From assembly GCA_030248065.1 (NCBI GenBank), contig JASAMV010008908.1, forward strand, positions 1-64,000: a stretch of 64,000 nt of DNA. Direction: 5' to 3'. Position 1 is the first letter of the stretch. Each line of letters opens with the position of its first letter. Below the pieces are notes generated by a model. The model saw only the letters and a program-made list of their open reading frames with translations, did no database searches and was not told where the DNA came from. Positions 63,611 through 64,000 of this stretch are shown piece by piece. The stretch comes from Rhynchonema sp. JSB1_4. Taxonomy: Eukaryota > Nematoda > Chromadorea > Monhysterida > Xyalidae. The position numbers were made by a program, and so were the translations under genes.

Positions 63611-63821
63611 TCACAAAATCGGAAATGCGCGATTTGACGGAGTCGGACGAATGTCTCTTTGCTTGAACGATGCGTGCCCTGAGATGTGTAAATGTATTGC
63701 GTTATGCTGCATGACCTCATGACGAATCATGAATACGGGACAATTGAAATCATACCGCCGGCATTCCGCATAACGTAGTTTTTCTTGTTCAGTTTGTGTG
63801 CCCAGGCGCAGAGCATTAGAT
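63611..63821 (-). CDS. Possible small two-exon minus-strand gene
   Basis: An open segment ending in NKKNYVMRNAGG at a GTATGA donor (about 63757) can join in phase to 63678-63611 after a CTCAG acceptor, giving HASFKQRDIRP.. and a stop codon. If it starts at the ATG near 63816 the product would be only about 42 residues. It could equally be the 3' part of a gene that extends out of the window. No family recognised. Confidence 0.25.
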
Positions 63822-64000
63822 CAGGATCAGAATGTGAGTAAAACGTCAGTTGAACACAACAGCGTGTGCATTTCATTTGCGGTAGTTTCAGTCGAATTTA
63901 CGACCGATCACGTGACCACAGGTGTGCTCATGACACGAATGTACCTACTGCCTTTGTACATGACGAACTAGATACATATATGGTAAACGTATAGTCCAAC

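Overview
This is nuclear DNA of an invertebrate animal. All recognisable genes are metazoan housekeeping, metabolic or neuronal genes, split by many spliceosomal introns (mostly 50-600 bp) with GT..AG borders. Exon chains reconstructed by hand from splice sites keep frame throughout for RPL11, TDP2, MSRA, CPT1 and the Cav2 channel, and for POLB apart from one uncertain 31-nt intron. RPL11 looks ecdysozoan to me, resembling nematode L11 in its C-terminal third. An intact DNA polymerase beta argues against the standard nematode and fly models, which lack it. I cannot assign the phylum from sequence alone.

Layout. RPL11 (+, 735-2499) converges on POLB (-, 4652-2782). POLB is divergent from ECM29 (+, 5015-18239) across a 362-bp spacer that probably serves as a shared promoter. 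TDP2 (+, 18497-21283), MSRA (+, 21704-24418) and CPT1 (+, 26365-31465) follow head to tail. A gene-poor stretch (31466 to about 39400) leads into the largest gene, a Cav2-type voltage-gated calcium channel alpha-1 subunit: shared exons 45671-59032, with several candidate alternative first coding exons between 39428 and 45229. Beyond 59033 lie a 155-156 bp tandem repeat, a perfect 58-bp inverted repeat and an unresolved minus-strand gene with an R/G-rich tail (62440-61765).

The genes are not an operon. Two DNA-repair enzymes (POLB, TDP2), a proteasome adaptor (ECM29), an oxidised-methionine repair enzyme (MSRA), the mitochondrial fatty-acid gatekeeper (CPT1), a ribosomal protein and a presynaptic-type calcium channel simply sit next to each other. 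Introns host non-autonomous transposons; several carry exact 8-bp target-site duplications (hAT-like) and one is flanked by TA (Tc1/mariner-like).

The most unusual signal is a decamer, TGATGTTTCA, found 22 times on the two strands where about 0.1 would be expected by chance. It is concentrated in ECM29, MSRA and Cav2 and near the Cav2 3' end, in introns, at 3' splice sites and in coding sequence. No bacterial systems, CRISPR arrays or viral genes were seen.
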